Below are positions 8,349 through 16,823 of a stretch of DNA of 64,000 bases, piece by piece (positions within the stretch are counted from its first letter, which is position 1; each line of letters starts with the position of its first letter). The translations under genes and the position numbers were made by a program. The stretch lies in contig NZ_BSOG01000002.1 of NCBI RefSeq assembly GCF_030160395.1, positions 883,280-947,279 of the forward strand, given 5' to 3'. The notes below the pieces were generated by a model. The model was not told where the DNA came from, did not search any database, and was given only the letters and a program-made list of their open reading frames with translations. This stretch comes from Chitinimonas prasina. Its GTDB lineage: Bacteria > Pseudomonadota > Gammaproteobacteria > Burkholderiales > Chitinimonadaceae.

Positions 8349-9314
8349 TTAGAAGCGCCCCTTGAGCTTCTGATTGCGCAGCACGCAAAGCAGATCAGCT
8401 GCAATATGGGCTGCCGCCAATGCTGTGATTTCGCTCTGGTCAAACGGCGGCGAGACCTCCACCACATCCATGCCTATCAGCTTCACCGGCTCCATGCCAC
8501 GGATGATGTGCAAAGCCTGGGCACTGCTGAGGCCTGCCGGCACTGGGGTGCCGGTGCCTGGTGCAAAGGCGGGGTCCAGGCAGTCGATATCAAAGGTCAG
8601 ATAGGTCGGATTGTCGCCCACGATCTCAATGATACGGTCCAGAGTAGCCTGCGCACCGTTGGCATGCACCCAGGGCGCATCCAGCACGTTCATGCCCATG
8701 AAGTCATCGTTCCAGGTCCGTATACCCACCTGCACCGAACGCTTGGGGTCAATCAGGCCGTCCTTGATTGCCTTGTAGAACATGGTGCCGTGGTTCAAGC
8801 TGTCCGGGCTGTCGTCCGCCCAGGTATCGCAATGGGCATCGAAGTGGATCAGGCTCAAGGGTTTGCCAAACTTCTCGGCATGGGCCTTCAGCAAGGGGTA
8901 GGTTATGTAGTGATCGCCCCCAAAGGTCAGCATCTTGGCGCCGCTGGCCAAGATGGTACGGGCATGCTCGACAATGCTGGGCGTGATGGTGAGCGGGTTA
9001 TGGGCATCAAACCAGCAATCGCCGTAGTCAATCACGGCCAAGTCGTCGAACGGGTCAAAACCCCATGGGAAAGGCTTGAGCTCAGCCAGTTGCACGCTGG
9101 CGGCACGCACAGCCGCCGGTCCAAGCCTGGCGCCGGGGCGGAAGGTCACCGCCAGATCCAGCGGCACACCGCTGATCACCACATCCGCACCGGTCAGATC
9201 GCGGGTGTATTTGCGGCGCATGAAGCTGAGTACGCCAGCATAGGTATTCTCGATACTGGAACCATAAAGGCCATCGCGACGGATAGCCCCATCGCCGTAG
9301 ATCGGTTGGGTCAT
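8349..9314 (-). CDS. speB: Agmatinase (ureohydrolase family)
   Basis: This cytoplasmic Mn2+ enzyme converts agmatine to putrescine and urea. It has 321 residues, normal for the family. The Mn-binding signatures are present: GGDHYITY, HFDAHCDTW and DIDCLDPAFAPGTGTPVPAGL-type. Start: the ATG at 9314 is preceded by GGAGAG at a good distance, and an upstream in-frame extension to 9425 has no family resemblance. It is a single gene with its own terminator. Together with the putrescine-oxidase-like gene at 13197 it suggests polyamine formation and breakdown. Some ureohydrolases of this type act on guanidinobutyrate instead, so the substrate is probable rather than certain. Confidence 0.88.
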   Translation of the reverse strand: MTQPIYGDGAIRRDGLYGSSIENTYAGVLSFMRRKYTRDLTGADVVISGVPLDLAVTFRPGARLGPAAVRAASVQLAELKPFPWGFDPFDDLAVIDYGDCWFDAHNPLTITPSIVEHARTILASGAKMLTFGGDHYITYPLLKAHAEKFGKPLSLIHFDAHCDTWADDSPDSLNHGTMFYKAIKDGLIDPKRSVQVGIRTWNDDFMGMNVLDAPWVHANGAQATLDRIIEIVGDNPTYLTFDIDCLDPAFAPGTGTPVPAGLSSAQALHIIRGMEPVKLIGMDVVEVSPPFDQSEITALAAAHIAADLLCVLRNQKLKGRF

Positions 9315-9619
9315 GCTACATCTCTCCGATAAGGGTATTGCCGGTCCTGTGCATAGGGAAGCGGACACTGGCAGCACCCATGCGCCGGGCGAGTGCTTGG
9401 CACTTTGCCGACGACTCCCATCCATCTTTCAACAGCCGACGCGTGAAGGCTGCGCAGGCCGGCCAGGCCCGCAGGCGAAGCTTAAAGGCTATGCCCCGAA
9501 AGCTCAATTTCCCTGATTGTCATCGGCACGCATACCGCGCTGGCAAGGCAAGCCGATTCGCACCAGCAAGCCGGCAACGAGTGTCATATGGTTAGTGTGT
9601 GCCCCTTCACCCTGCAACC
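9315..9619. other. Divergent intergenic region, no gene seen
   Basis: These 305 nt separate the divergent agmatinase and diguanylate cyclase genes and must hold both promoters. No convincing short gene, repeat or named operator was seen. Confidence 0.35.
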
Positions 9620-11494
9620 ATGCCCTATCGACGCAGCCTACACTGCCTGGACTACATCCTTGCCGGCCTGCTTGCCCTTGCCAGCCTTGGGGTGCAAGGC
9701 GGTGTGGATTGGGCCGCCATGGAACAACGGGCGGCCGACGATCCCATCAAGGTACGCGAGGAAACGCTTAAGCTGAGCCGCGAATTGCAGGCCAATGGCG
9801 ACAAGCAAGAGGAACTGGCAGCGCTGCGCCTGCTGGCCATCACCTCGGCCCAAATGGAGCACTATAAGGATCTGGATGTCGTCCTGGCACGTGGCCTGAT
9901 GCTCGCACGTGAGCTGAACCAAGCCGGCAGTGAGTCCACCCTGTTGTCGCTACGTGGGCGCTTACTGGCACAAAGCGGCAAACAAGCTGAGGCCATGAGG
10001 GATCTCGACGCTGCCATCAGCTTGGCCGAACGCAACAAGCTGCAACGCGAACTGGCTTCTGCCCTGCAGGAAAAGGCCCGGTTGCTGCAAGGTGAAAGTC
10101 GGTTCAACGAGGTATTGCCGCTGCTATTTCGGGCCCACACCCTGTTCGATAGCCTCAAGCTGACAGCAGACGTCAGCGGCGTACTCAACGACATTGGCAA
10201 TGCCTACAGCACGCTGGGGGATGAGGGACAGGCGGTGGACTATTACCGCCGTAGCTTGGTAGGCCTGAACCCGGCGCAGGATCGCCACGCCTTGTCGGTA
10301 CGGCAATACAACATCGGCGTCAGCCTGTTGCGCCTGGAGCGGTGGCAGGAAGCTGGCGATACCTTGCGCGAAGCGCTGGCTCACTCCGAAGCGCTGAACG
10401 ATGCGACCGGCGTAGCCTATGCCCGCTTCAGGTTGGGTGCCATCGACTTGAAGCAAGGGCGAACTGAAGCCGCGTTGCAGCAGCTTGACCTCGCCTTGCA
10501 GGAATTCCGCCGCACCCACCTTCAAGACATGCTGTTTGGTACGCAGTTGGCGCGAGCAGAAGCACTGAGCGGGCGTGATGTCCGTGCCGCCATGGCGGCG
10601 ATGGCCGAGGCCGAGTCTATCTTCAAGCAGAACCCCACCGCCCCCCGCAAGTTGATGCTGCACAAAACCAGCAGCCTGGTCTATAAGCAGCAAAGCCGCT
10701 ACCGGGAGGCACTGGCCGAGCTGGAAGCCTGGATACAGGCGAACAAGGCCAATGACGAACAGTTCAACCGCAAGCTGACCACCGAGATGCAGGCGCGGTT
10801 TGACAGCGAGCGCAAGGAAGCCGACAACGCTCTGCTGAAATCCGAACGCCGCCGCCAGGCCGCCGAACTGGAAGCCGGCAAAAGCCGCCGCCTGCTACTG
10901 CTGCTGGGATTACTGTGCAGCGTCATCGCCATCGCCGCGCTAGCCTTTGTACTGCTGCGGCAGGTCAGGCAGAAGCAGCGCTATGCGGCCCTCGCCATGC
11001 ATGATGAGCTGACAGGCGCCCCTAATCGCCGGCACATCCTGGCGTATGGCCAGCGACAATTGCAGGCTTGCCGCGAAGAAGGCCTGCGATTCTCACTGGC
11101 AGTGATTGATCTGGACCATTTCAAATCCATCAATGACCGCTACGGCCACGAAGTCGGTGACACCGTACTGCGGCGCTTCGCCCGGGTCTGCCAGCCCACG
11201 CTACGGCGAGGCGACAGGCTGGGCCGGGTTGGCGGCGAAGAATGGCTGCTGATCATGCCCGCCACCCATAGCAGCGAAGTCCCCCTGGTGTTCGAGCGCA
11301 TGCGACAACACCTTCAAGCGCAACATGAAGACCTGCCTGCCGAGCTGATCATAGCCTTCAGCATGGGCGCAGCCGAGGCCCAGCCTGGCGAAAGTTTCGA
11401 GCGCCTGATGCGGCGCGCAGATGCCGCCATGTATCGGGCCAAGCAGCAGGGGCGCGACCAACTGGTTATCGCCCGGCCCGGCGAGACAAGCTAG
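9620..11494 (+). CDS. TPR-domain diguanylate cyclase, membrane-anchored
   Basis: This protein of about 624 residues makes cyclic di-GMP. It has an N-terminal signal or membrane segment and a helical TPR sensor region (about 30-390) predicted to be periplasmic. A short coiled-coil and a transmembrane helix follow (LLLLLGLLCSVIAIAALAFVLL, near 425-447), then a C-terminal GGDEF domain. The active-site loop reads RVGGEEW (GGEEW at 538-542), a GGEEF variant with Trp in the last position. The RxxD inhibitory I-site (RRGD) lies five residues before it, so product inhibition is likely. I prefer the ATG at 9620 to the GTG at 9599. The input signal is unknown. Confidence 0.9.
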   Translation: MPYRRSLHCLDYILAGLLALASLGVQGGVDWAAMEQRAADDPIKVREETLKLSRELQANGDKQEELAALRLLAITSAQMEHYKDLDVVLARGLMLARELNQAGSESTLLSLRGRLLAQSGKQAEAMRDLDAAISLAERNKLQRELASALQEKARLLQGESRFNEVLPLLFRAHTLFDSLKLTADVSGVLNDIGNAYSTLGDEGQAVDYYRRSLVGLNPAQDRHALSVRQYNIGVSLLRLERWQEAGDTLREALAHSEALNDATGVAYARFRLGAIDLKQGRTEAALQQLDLALQEFRRTHLQDMLFGTQLARAEALSGRDVRAAMAAMAEAESIFKQNPTAPRKLMLHKTSSLVYKQQSRYREALAELEAWIQANKANDEQFNRKLTTEMQARFDSERKEADNALLKSERRRQAAELEAGKSRRLLLLLGLLCSVIAIAALAFVLLRQVRQKQRYAALAMHDELTGAPNRRHILAYGQRQLQACREEGLRFSLAVIDLDHFKSINDRYGHEVGDTVLRRFARVCQPTLRRGDRLGRVGGEEWLLIMPATHSSEVPLVFERMRQHLQAQHEDLPAELIIAFSMGAAEAQPGESFERLMRRADAAMYRAKQQGRDQLVIARPGETS

Positions 11495-11555
11495 AAACGA
11501 TAGAGCGGCAGCACGCCGCCCGGCAGTAGAGGCAGATGGGTGAAAGCCAGGCGGC

Positions 11556-12065
11556 TCAAGACGCTGATGGCGCCTCACAGTTCGTACGGGTCATGGGAAA
11601 ATCCCGCGACTTTTCCTGCCCCTTGATCTGGCCCTCTATCCTGGCCAGCAAACTGCCATCGGGCTGCAGGCGGTACAGGATGCGCTGCGGAAAATCATGC
11701 GCCTGATTCTCGAACACCAGCGACCGCCCCTCCGCCCTCAGCAACTTGAACGTAGTCTCCGCCTGGCTGGAGGGCTTGGCGGTATAAGCCAACTGCCCAT
11801 CCACCACATGGATGCGCAGGTACTCAAACTCCCGCGTCTGGCCCTGGACCACAATGCGAGATACACCCAGCAGCATGCCGCCAGCGGGTTGTGACCAGAT
11901 TTCGACCGAACCCGGCTCGCGCTGGCTATGCTGCCAACACCCACTGAGCCAAGCCAGACCGTCCACGGCGCTGGCCGCAGCGACAGGCACCTGTTTGGCA
12001 TCCGCCGCCCAGTTCAGCAATGGCAGCACCAGCAGGCAGCCACCCAGCAATGACAACGGTCTCAT
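11556..12065 (-). CDS. DUF6265-family exported protein
   Basis: This 169-residue protein has a signal peptide (MRPLSLLGGCLLVLPLLNWAADA). The DUF6265 pattern follows: LAWLSGCWQ near the N-terminus, GGMLLGVSR, FEYLRI, and HDFPQRILYR toward the C-terminus. The function of the family is unknown; it resembles small lipocalin-like beta-barrels. I chose the ATG at 12065 for the signal peptide and the AAGGTAA before it; the longer frame to 12212 overlaps the upstream gene. It follows the NTF2-like gene by 16 nt on the same strand, so the two are probably co-transcribed. Confidence 0.82.
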   Translation of the reverse strand: MRPLSLLGGCLLVLPLLNWAADAKQVPVAAASAVDGLAWLSGCWQHSQREPGSVEIWSQPAGGMLLGVSRIVVQGQTREFEYLRIHVVDGQLAYTAKPSSQAETTFKLLRAEGRSLVFENQAHDFPQRILYRLQPDGSLLARIEGQIKGQEKSRDFPMTRTNCEAPSAS

Positions 12066-12081
12066 GGTGATTACCTTAATC

Positions 12082-12543
12082 TCAAGGTTTCGCACAATCG
12101 CATGCTGGGTTGCCCTTATCGAACACCACCTTCCAGACCCCTGGCGCCTCTTGCCGCCAGACTGAATTGAAGGTCGCCACGATCTTGCCAGCAGGGTCGC
12201 GCACCGGCCCACTGCTATGTGCCAGTGTGCCTGAGGCCAGCACCTCTACCGATTGGGGTTCCCAGGAAAACGGCGCGGCCGCGCCCTCAAAGAAACCCTT
12301 CCAGCCCGCAGCCACCTGTGCCTTGCCGTGCAGCACCTTGCCGCCCCCGAAAAAAACGGCTTCGTCCGACAGGAAACCGGTGAAAGCCGCGTGATCGCGA
12401 TCTGCCATGGATTTGGCAAAAGCCCGTTCGGCATCAGCCACCTGCGCTTGCAGGGCTTTGGGGTCCAATTCAGCGGCAGTAGCGGTCATACTCAAGGTCA
12501 GGCTCATGGCGGCAATCAACAAGGACGGTAATCGTTTGGGCAA
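12082..12543 (-). CDS. Exported SnoaL/NTF2-like (DUF4440-type) protein
   Basis: This 153-residue protein has a signal peptide of about 23 residues (ending TATAAEL) and one NTF2-like cone domain. Family features include VADAERAFAKSMADRDHAAF, FLSDEAVFFGG, and a C-terminal SVWRQEAPGVWKVVFDKG. Such domains bind small hydrophobic ligands or act as small hydrolases and isomerases; no catalytic set can be assigned. The C-terminal CDCA cysteines may form a disulfide in the periplasm. It is the first gene of a pair with the DUF6265 gene. Confidence 0.82.
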   Translation of the reverse strand: MPKRLPSLLIAAMSLTLSMTATAAELDPKALQAQVADAERAFAKSMADRDHAAFTGFLSDEAVFFGGGKVLHGKAQVAAGWKGFFEGAAAPFSWEPQSVEVLASGTLAHSSGPVRDPAGKIVATFNSVWRQEAPGVWKVVFDKGNPACDCAKP

Positions 12544-12577
12544 GATAGGGCGCTCCGGACATCGTGATGCTGGTGGC

Positions 12578-13051
12578 TCAAGGGTTCTCGGTCGACCAGG
12601 TTTTCATGCGTTCCTGCAGCTCGGCCTCGGTCAGGTCTTCCAGATGGGTGGCGATATGCCAGCTATGCCCAAATGGATCGGACACACTACCCACCCTGTC
12701 GCCATAGAACTGGTCGGCCACCGGCCTGTCCAGCCTACCGCCGGCAGCCACTGCCTGCGCCACCACGGCATCCACATCCTCCACATAGAACATCAATGTA
12801 CTGGTGCGGCCCTTGAGGGTATGCGGGCTGATGGCGCCCCAGGCAGGGAATTCATCCGACAGCATCACCCTGGAATTGCCCAACTGTATCTCGGCATGCG
12901 CAATCTTGCCGGCCTCGTCCGGCATGGTCAGGACCACTGTTGCACCAAAGGCACGCTGGTAGAAATCCAACGCTGCATGGCCATCATGGACGGTGATGTA
13001 GGGCGTGATGCTGTAATAGCCATCAGGGATGGCGCTTGTGGCCTTGCTCAT
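12578..13051 (-). CDS. VOC-superfamily (glyoxalase/PhnB-like) protein
   Basis: This 157-residue vicinal-oxygen-chelate fold protein has paired beta-alpha-beta-beta-beta modules. It resembles the PhnB/YnjB-like group (ITPYITVHDGHAALDFYQRAFGA, then HAEIQLGNSRVMLSDE, and FGDRVGSVSDPFGHSWHIATH-like). The start at 13051 follows GGAGGT at proper distance; the frame upstream has no VOC similarity. Substrates of this group are poorly known; they include toxin- or drug-binding roles as well as isomerases. It stands alone, divergent from the putrescine-oxidase-like gene. Confidence 0.85.
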   Translation of the reverse strand: MSKATSAIPDGYYSITPYITVHDGHAALDFYQRAFGATVVLTMPDEAGKIAHAEIQLGNSRVMLSDEFPAWGAISPHTLKGRTSTLMFYVEDVDAVVAQAVAAGGRLDRPVADQFYGDRVGSVSDPFGHSWHIATHLEDLTEAELQERMKTWSTENP

Positions 13052-13196
13052 GGAGACCTCCGGGTTTGTGCTTGTGCAAACAGTGTAGATAAGCGCAATC
13101 CGTTTTGCCGACCGTGCAATATCCGCATCGGCTTGTAAAGCATATTCAACAGTGCTAGCTTGCTGCCAGTACGCCGACCACGCCCGGAAACCCGCC

Positions 13197-14486
13197 ATGC
13201 TGAAGTACGATCGCCAGCCTCATATCGACTCCTACTACGTCGCCAGCACGCCCGACATCCCCAGCTACCCCGCCCTGGACGGCAGCACGCAGTGCGATAT
13301 CTGCGTGGTTGGCGGTGGCCTGGCAGGGCTGTCCAGCGCCTTGAACCTGGCCGAACGTGGCTATAGCGTGGTACTGCTGGAGGGCTCCCGCCTCAGCCAT
13401 GGCGCATCGGGCCGCAATGGCGGCCAGGTCATCAACGGCTATGCCTGCGATATGGATACCCTCAGCCGTGCCGCCGGCGAGACTGCAGCCAAGGCCATGT
13501 GGGACATGTCGCTGGAAGCCATAGACATCATTGAGGAGCGCATACAGCGCCATCAGATCGATTGCGACTGGGAGCGCGGCCACACCCTGGCCGCCGTCAA
13601 ACCCGCCAAGTTCGACGAACTGGTGCAATGGCAGGCCGAGGCCGAACGTCGCTTCGGCTACCGCCACTACACGCTGTGGGACAAAGCCGAGCTGCGCCAG
13701 CATCTGGATAGCCCACGCTATTGCGGTGGACTGTACGACGCCCTGGGGGGCCATATCCATCCGCTCAAATACGCGCTGGGGCTAGCCCGTGCAGCGCACA
13801 CCGCCGGTGCCCGCCTGTACGAGAACACACCGGTTACCCGTATCGAGCAAGGCGCCCAAACCAAGGTCCACACCGCCAGCGGCGTGGTGAGCTGCAAGCA
13901 GCTGATTCTGGCGGCCAATGTCTCCGTGGGCGATCTGGTGCCCCCCTTGGGCAACAAGATCATGCCAGTGGGCACCTATGTCATCACCACCGAGCCACTG
14001 GGGGAAGCCCGTGCGCAATCCTTGATCAACCCGAACTTTGCCGTGGCCGACACTCAGTTTGTACTGGATTACTACCGCCTCACCCGCGACCATAGACTGC
14101 TGTTTGGCGGCAAGGTCAGCTACTCCGGCCTGCCCCCACCCAATTTGGCCAGCGCCATGCGCAGCGACATGCTGCGGGTATTCCCCCAGCTTGCCGATGT
14201 CCGGATAGACCATGCCTGGGGTGGCTTTGTTGATATCACCATGAGTCGCGCGCCGCACTGGGGCAGGCTGTCTCCCAATGTCTATTTCTGCCAGGGTTTC
14301 TCCGGCCACGGCGTTGCCGTGACCGGCCTAGCCGGCCGGCTGATCGCCGAGGCCATTGCCGGCCAGAATGAGCGACTGGACCTGTTCAGCCAGATCAACC
14401 ACCACCCCTTCCCAGGCGGCAAACTGTTGCGCATGCCCAGCCTGGTGCTGGGCATGGCCTGGTACAGACTGCGAGATTACTTCTAA
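13197..14486 (+). CDS. puuB: FAD-dependent gamma-glutamylputrescine oxidase-like amine oxidoreductase
   Basis: This 429-residue DAO-family flavoprotein has an N-terminal Rossmann motif (CDICVVGGGLAGLSSALNLAE, GG at 39-40). It has the group motif GASGRNGGQV and a C-terminal FAD-binding segment FCQGFSGHGVAVTGLAGRLIAEA. It resembles PuuB, which oxidises gamma-glutamylputrescine in putrescine breakdown. Other members oxidise glycine, sarcosine or other amines, and no other puu genes are adjacent. The ATG at 13197 was chosen because the family normally starts a few residues before YDRQPHIDSYY. A decayed copy of its last about 20 codons lies at 15192-15254. Confidence 0.82.
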   Translation: MLKYDRQPHIDSYYVASTPDIPSYPALDGSTQCDICVVGGGLAGLSSALNLAERGYSVVLLEGSRLSHGASGRNGGQVINGYACDMDTLSRAAGETAAKAMWDMSLEAIDIIEERIQRHQIDCDWERGHTLAAVKPAKFDELVQWQAEAERRFGYRHYTLWDKAELRQHLDSPRYCGGLYDALGGHIHPLKYALGLARAAHTAGARLYENTPVTRIEQGAQTKVHTASGVVSCKQLILAANVSVGDLVPPLGNKIMPVGTYVITTEPLGEARAQSLINPNFAVADTQFVLDYYRLTRDHRLLFGGKVSYSGLPPPNLASAMRSDMLRVFPQLADVRIDHAWGGFVDITMSRAPHWGRLSPNVYFCQGFSGHGVAVTGLAGRLIAEAIAGQNERLDLFSQINHHPFPGGKLLRMPSLVLGMAWYRLRDYF

Positions 14487-14630
14487 CCCCAAGTAGACCG
14501 ACGCGGCTGTTTTTGCAACGTCGGCGATGGACTACTAACCACAGCTTTGCATCGAGCAAGAACGCAGCTGATAATCTCGCGCAGCCAACCTACCCCAGAG
14601 TCCTACTCGCCCTTACCAGACAGGAAGCCA

Positions 14631-15122
14631 GTGAAACGTTCCACCCTCCTTCCCCTGATTGCCTGGATACTGCTAGGTAACATTGTGTTGGCGAACGTGC
14701 CGCCGACTGCGACACCGACCCATACCGACCCACAAACAATTGTGAGCCAGACCAAGGCCTACGCCGAATTGTCGGTGGCGGAAAAAAAGGCGCTGCACGC
14801 CAATTATGAATCCATCAAACCTGGTGACGAGCCCCCATACCCACTCTATGGCATGAAAGACATCAATGCTCGGGTACAGTTGCTCTCTATCCAGGAGGAC
14901 GAACTGGGCCAGAGTAAGGATGGTCAGATAATCGCCACGGTGCAGGTCGACAGCAAAGGTATGCCTCTCGCCGTCAGCATCTATAAAGCCCCCGACATAC
15001 CTGTCAGCAACTTTGTGGTAGGTCTGTTGATGAAAACCCGCTTCAAGCCGGCCAAATGTTCAGGCAAGCCCTGCCAGATGGATTTCTACTATGAAACTCA
15101 GTTGCCCAAGACAAGCAAGTAA
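14631..15122 (+). CDS. Exported TonB C-terminal-like (energy-transducer-type) protein
   Basis: This 163-residue protein starts with GTG at 14631, preceded by AGGA, and has a signal peptide (KRSTLLPLIAWILLGNIVLA). The C-terminal half (about 80-155) has the pattern of a TonB/TolA C-terminal domain: IIATVQVDSKGMPLAVSIYKAP, then a helix LLMKTRFKPAKCSG and a last strand MDFYYETQL. The two cysteines in KCSGKPC could form a disulfide. There is no proline-rich linker or partner ExbB/D, so it is not a standard TonB. Its role is unknown. It sits between the intact amine oxidase gene and the decayed copy of that gene's 3' end. Confidence 0.65.
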   Translation: MKRSTLLPLIAWILLGNIVLANVPPTATPTHTDPQTIVSQTKAYAELSVAEKKALHANYESIKPGDEPPYPLYGMKDINARVQLLSIQEDELGQSKDGQIIATVQVDSKGMPLAVSIYKAPDIPVSNFVVGLLMKTRFKPAKCSGKPCQMDFYYETQLPKTSK

Positions 15123-15191
15123 GCGTTTCAGCTAGACCGCCTCATCTGCAGGCAAGCTCCAAGATGTGGCGGACATGGCACAGCCTAAACC

Positions 15192-15254
15192 ATTTCCGAC
15201 CCAGGCAGCAGACTGCTGCGCATGACCTGGTACAGGCTGTGTGACTATTTCTAG
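15192..15254 (+). pseudogene. Decayed 3' fragment of a puuB-like gene
   Basis: The last codons before TAG at 15252 read PGSRLLRMTWYRLCDYF. The intact gene ending at 14486 reads PGGKLLRM...MAWYRLRDYF. The fragment lacks six codons in the middle and has a stop (TAA at 15186) just upstream. It lies at the 3' end of the convergent GNAT gene and overlaps its stop codon. It looks like what remains of a tandem duplication, or of a second amine-oxidase gene. Confidence 0.65.
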
Positions 15255-15850
15255 CCGTGACGCGTGCCGCTCGTGCAAGCCACGGCATGAACCATCCCTG
15301 GCTGTTGGCCTGCTTGCACCGTGTGAATCGCCGGAGCAATAGACTTGCGTAGGACCAGGCTCTGATAGCTGCGTCCGGTAAAGCGCAGTGACTCGGCCAG
15401 GATGTAGCCTTTGCGCAGGTAATAGGTCAACAGGTGGCGCGCCTGCTGCGGCGTATCCAGTGCTAGGGCATGGCAGCCCTGGCACTGTGCCCATCGCTCT
15501 GCCATGCGCAGCAAGGCATCCCCCACGCCGCGGCGTTGCCAGTCTGGCTCCACCGCAAACTGGTGTACGCTGGCCACACCGGGCTCCCGGTAGGCATCGG
15601 CATCACTGCGAGGTAAAGTCCCATAGACCGTCAGTGTGCCAACCAGTTGGCCATTCACTTCCGCCACAAAGCCTTGCCCACTCGCCAGGCGTGCTTCGGT
15701 AGCGGCTGGCTGTTGCCGGGCGCTGGCACAATCCAGGCCCATACGCGCCATCGGTGCAAAAGCACGGTGCAAGAGCGCCGTCAGCGCCTCGGCAGAGTCC
15801 TTGCCCTGCCAAGGCCGCAGCAAGACCGGGTGCATCCAGGGTCTGTCCAT
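15251..15850 (-). CDS. GNAT-family N-acetyltransferase
   Basis: This 199-residue acetyl-CoA-dependent acetyltransferase has GNAT motif A at FAVEPDWQRRGVGDALLRMAE (the Q-R-R-G-V-G pyrophosphate loop) and a C-terminal YYLRKGYI motif. The substrate is unknown. The ATG at 15850 lies 10 nt after the stop of the ArgB-like gene, so it is the last gene of a tight ptsN / ArgB-like / GNAT operon. Classical N-acetylglutamate synthase joins an amino-acid-kinase-like domain and a GNAT domain in one chain. Here the two fold types are separate neighbours, which is suggestive but not proof of a shared reaction. The C-terminal 25 residues look poorly conserved. Confidence 0.82.
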   Translation of the reverse strand: MDRPWMHPVLLRPWQGKDSAEALTALLHRAFAPMARMGLDCASARQQPAATEARLASGQGFVAEVNGQLVGTLTVYGTLPRSDADAYREPGVASVHQFAVEPDWQRRGVGDALLRMAERWAQCQGCHALALDTPQQARHLLTYYLRKGYILAESLRFTGRSYQSLVLRKSIAPAIHTVQAGQQPGMVHAVACTSGTRHG

Positions 15851-15860
15851 GCCCTGCACC

Positions 15861-16823
15861 TCAGAAACGCACAACACGCTTGCGCTCAACCTGGAAATCC
15901 GGCCGTAGCAAGCTGTCGCAATCGTGAAAGTACCGCGAGCTGTCCGCCAACAGGCTGGCGCCGCTGCGGTGGCATAGGGCCATACCACAGCCCTCCTCCG
16001 TCAACAGCTGGCCAAGCAGGGTATGCGGTACACCCGCCTCCACCAGATGTACGGTACTCACACCATGGCTCAGCGCATCCAGGGCAGCACGCACCGTAGT
16101 CGCACCAAGTGCCTCTGAGTGCTCGCCCAACCAGACCTCCAATTGGGCACGGCTGTTCAAGCCATCATGGCTATCCACCGCATGCAGCACGTCGCCGTTC
16201 ACCATCAGTACCAGTGTGTTGGCCTTCAAGCGCTGGGCCAGCAGGCTGCCGATTTGTTCCGGCACCAATAACTGATCGTTGCCATCCGCGTCGGGCGCCA
16301 TCGGCATGATCACAGGCAGCAAGCCATTGGCCTGCATGATCTGCAGCAGGCTGGCATCCAGCGTGGCAACTTCTGCGGCCCGGCCAGCCGCTGCGGGCGG
16401 GGCGGCGCGCAGCAACTGACCATCCTGCCCGGCAAGGCCAATTGCTCTCGGACCGTGCTGATTGATCAGCCGCACCAGTTCCAGATTGATTTCAGCCAAG
16501 GCCGTCCTCGTCACCTGGGTCGCCACCCGCTCGACCAGGCTGGCGCCCCCTGCCGCATGGAAGGAAGGGGCGCCACCATGTATCAGTACGGCCTGCGCCC
16601 CCATCATGGCAAGCAGGCTGATGTCCTGGGCAAAGGTCTGCCGTATGGCGGGGTCGTAGCTGGCCGTACCAGCAAAGACCACTACCACCGTCTGCTGTTG
16701 CAAGGCCTGGACAAAGGGCAGCGATCCCGCCAGCAGATCAGCATTGAGGCCTTGCAGATAGGTCTGGGCGTTTGCCTTGGCGGGTGTCGCCATACCGGTG
16801 AAATGACGGACATTGGGAGTCAT
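15861..16823 (-). CDS. Acetylglutamate-kinase-like protein with altered active-site motifs
   Basis: This 320-residue amino-acid-kinase fold protein is closest to ArgB: LAMMGAQAVLIHGGAP, LINQHGPRAIGLAGQDGQLLRA and GVSTVHLVEAGVPHTLLGQLLTEEGCG. Key kinase residues are changed. The N-terminal K-Y-G-G loop reads FAGTA (50-54), the second glycine loop is HGGAP (82-86) instead of GGGP, and the GGM-PK-like segment near the ATP site reads GATTVRA. A pseudokinase or an altered reaction is therefore likely. A 40-residue C-terminal extension follows the normal ArgB end. Its ATG overlaps the ptsN stop (ATGA), so it is translationally coupled to ptsN. An arginine-pathway role is not established. Confidence 0.75.
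   Translation of the reverse strand: MTPNVRHFTGMATPAKANAQTYLQGLNADLLAGSLPFVQALQQQTVVVVFAGTASYDPAIRQTFAQDISLLAMMGAQAVLIHGGAPSFHAAGGASLVERVATQVTRTALAEINLELVRLINQHGPRAIGLAGQDGQLLRAAPPAAAGRAAEVATLDASLLQIMQANGLLPVIMPMAPDADGNDQLLVPEQIGSLLAQRLKANTLVLMVNGDVLHAVDSHDGLNSRAQLEVWLGEHSEALGATTVRAALDALSHGVSTVHLVEAGVPHTLLGQLLTEEGCGMALCHRSGASLLADSSRYFHDCDSLLRPDFQVERKRVVRF

Noticed and set aside
12407..13138. 243-residue plus-strand frame
   Set aside because: Antisense to the NTF2-like and VOC genes, both of which have clear family motifs and ribosome sites.
15251..16823. Split classical N-acetylglutamate synthase (ArgA)
   Set aside because: The kinase-fold protein resembles ArgB more than the ArgA N-domain, and the GNAT lacks visible ArgA-specific similarity; kept only as an idea in the findings.
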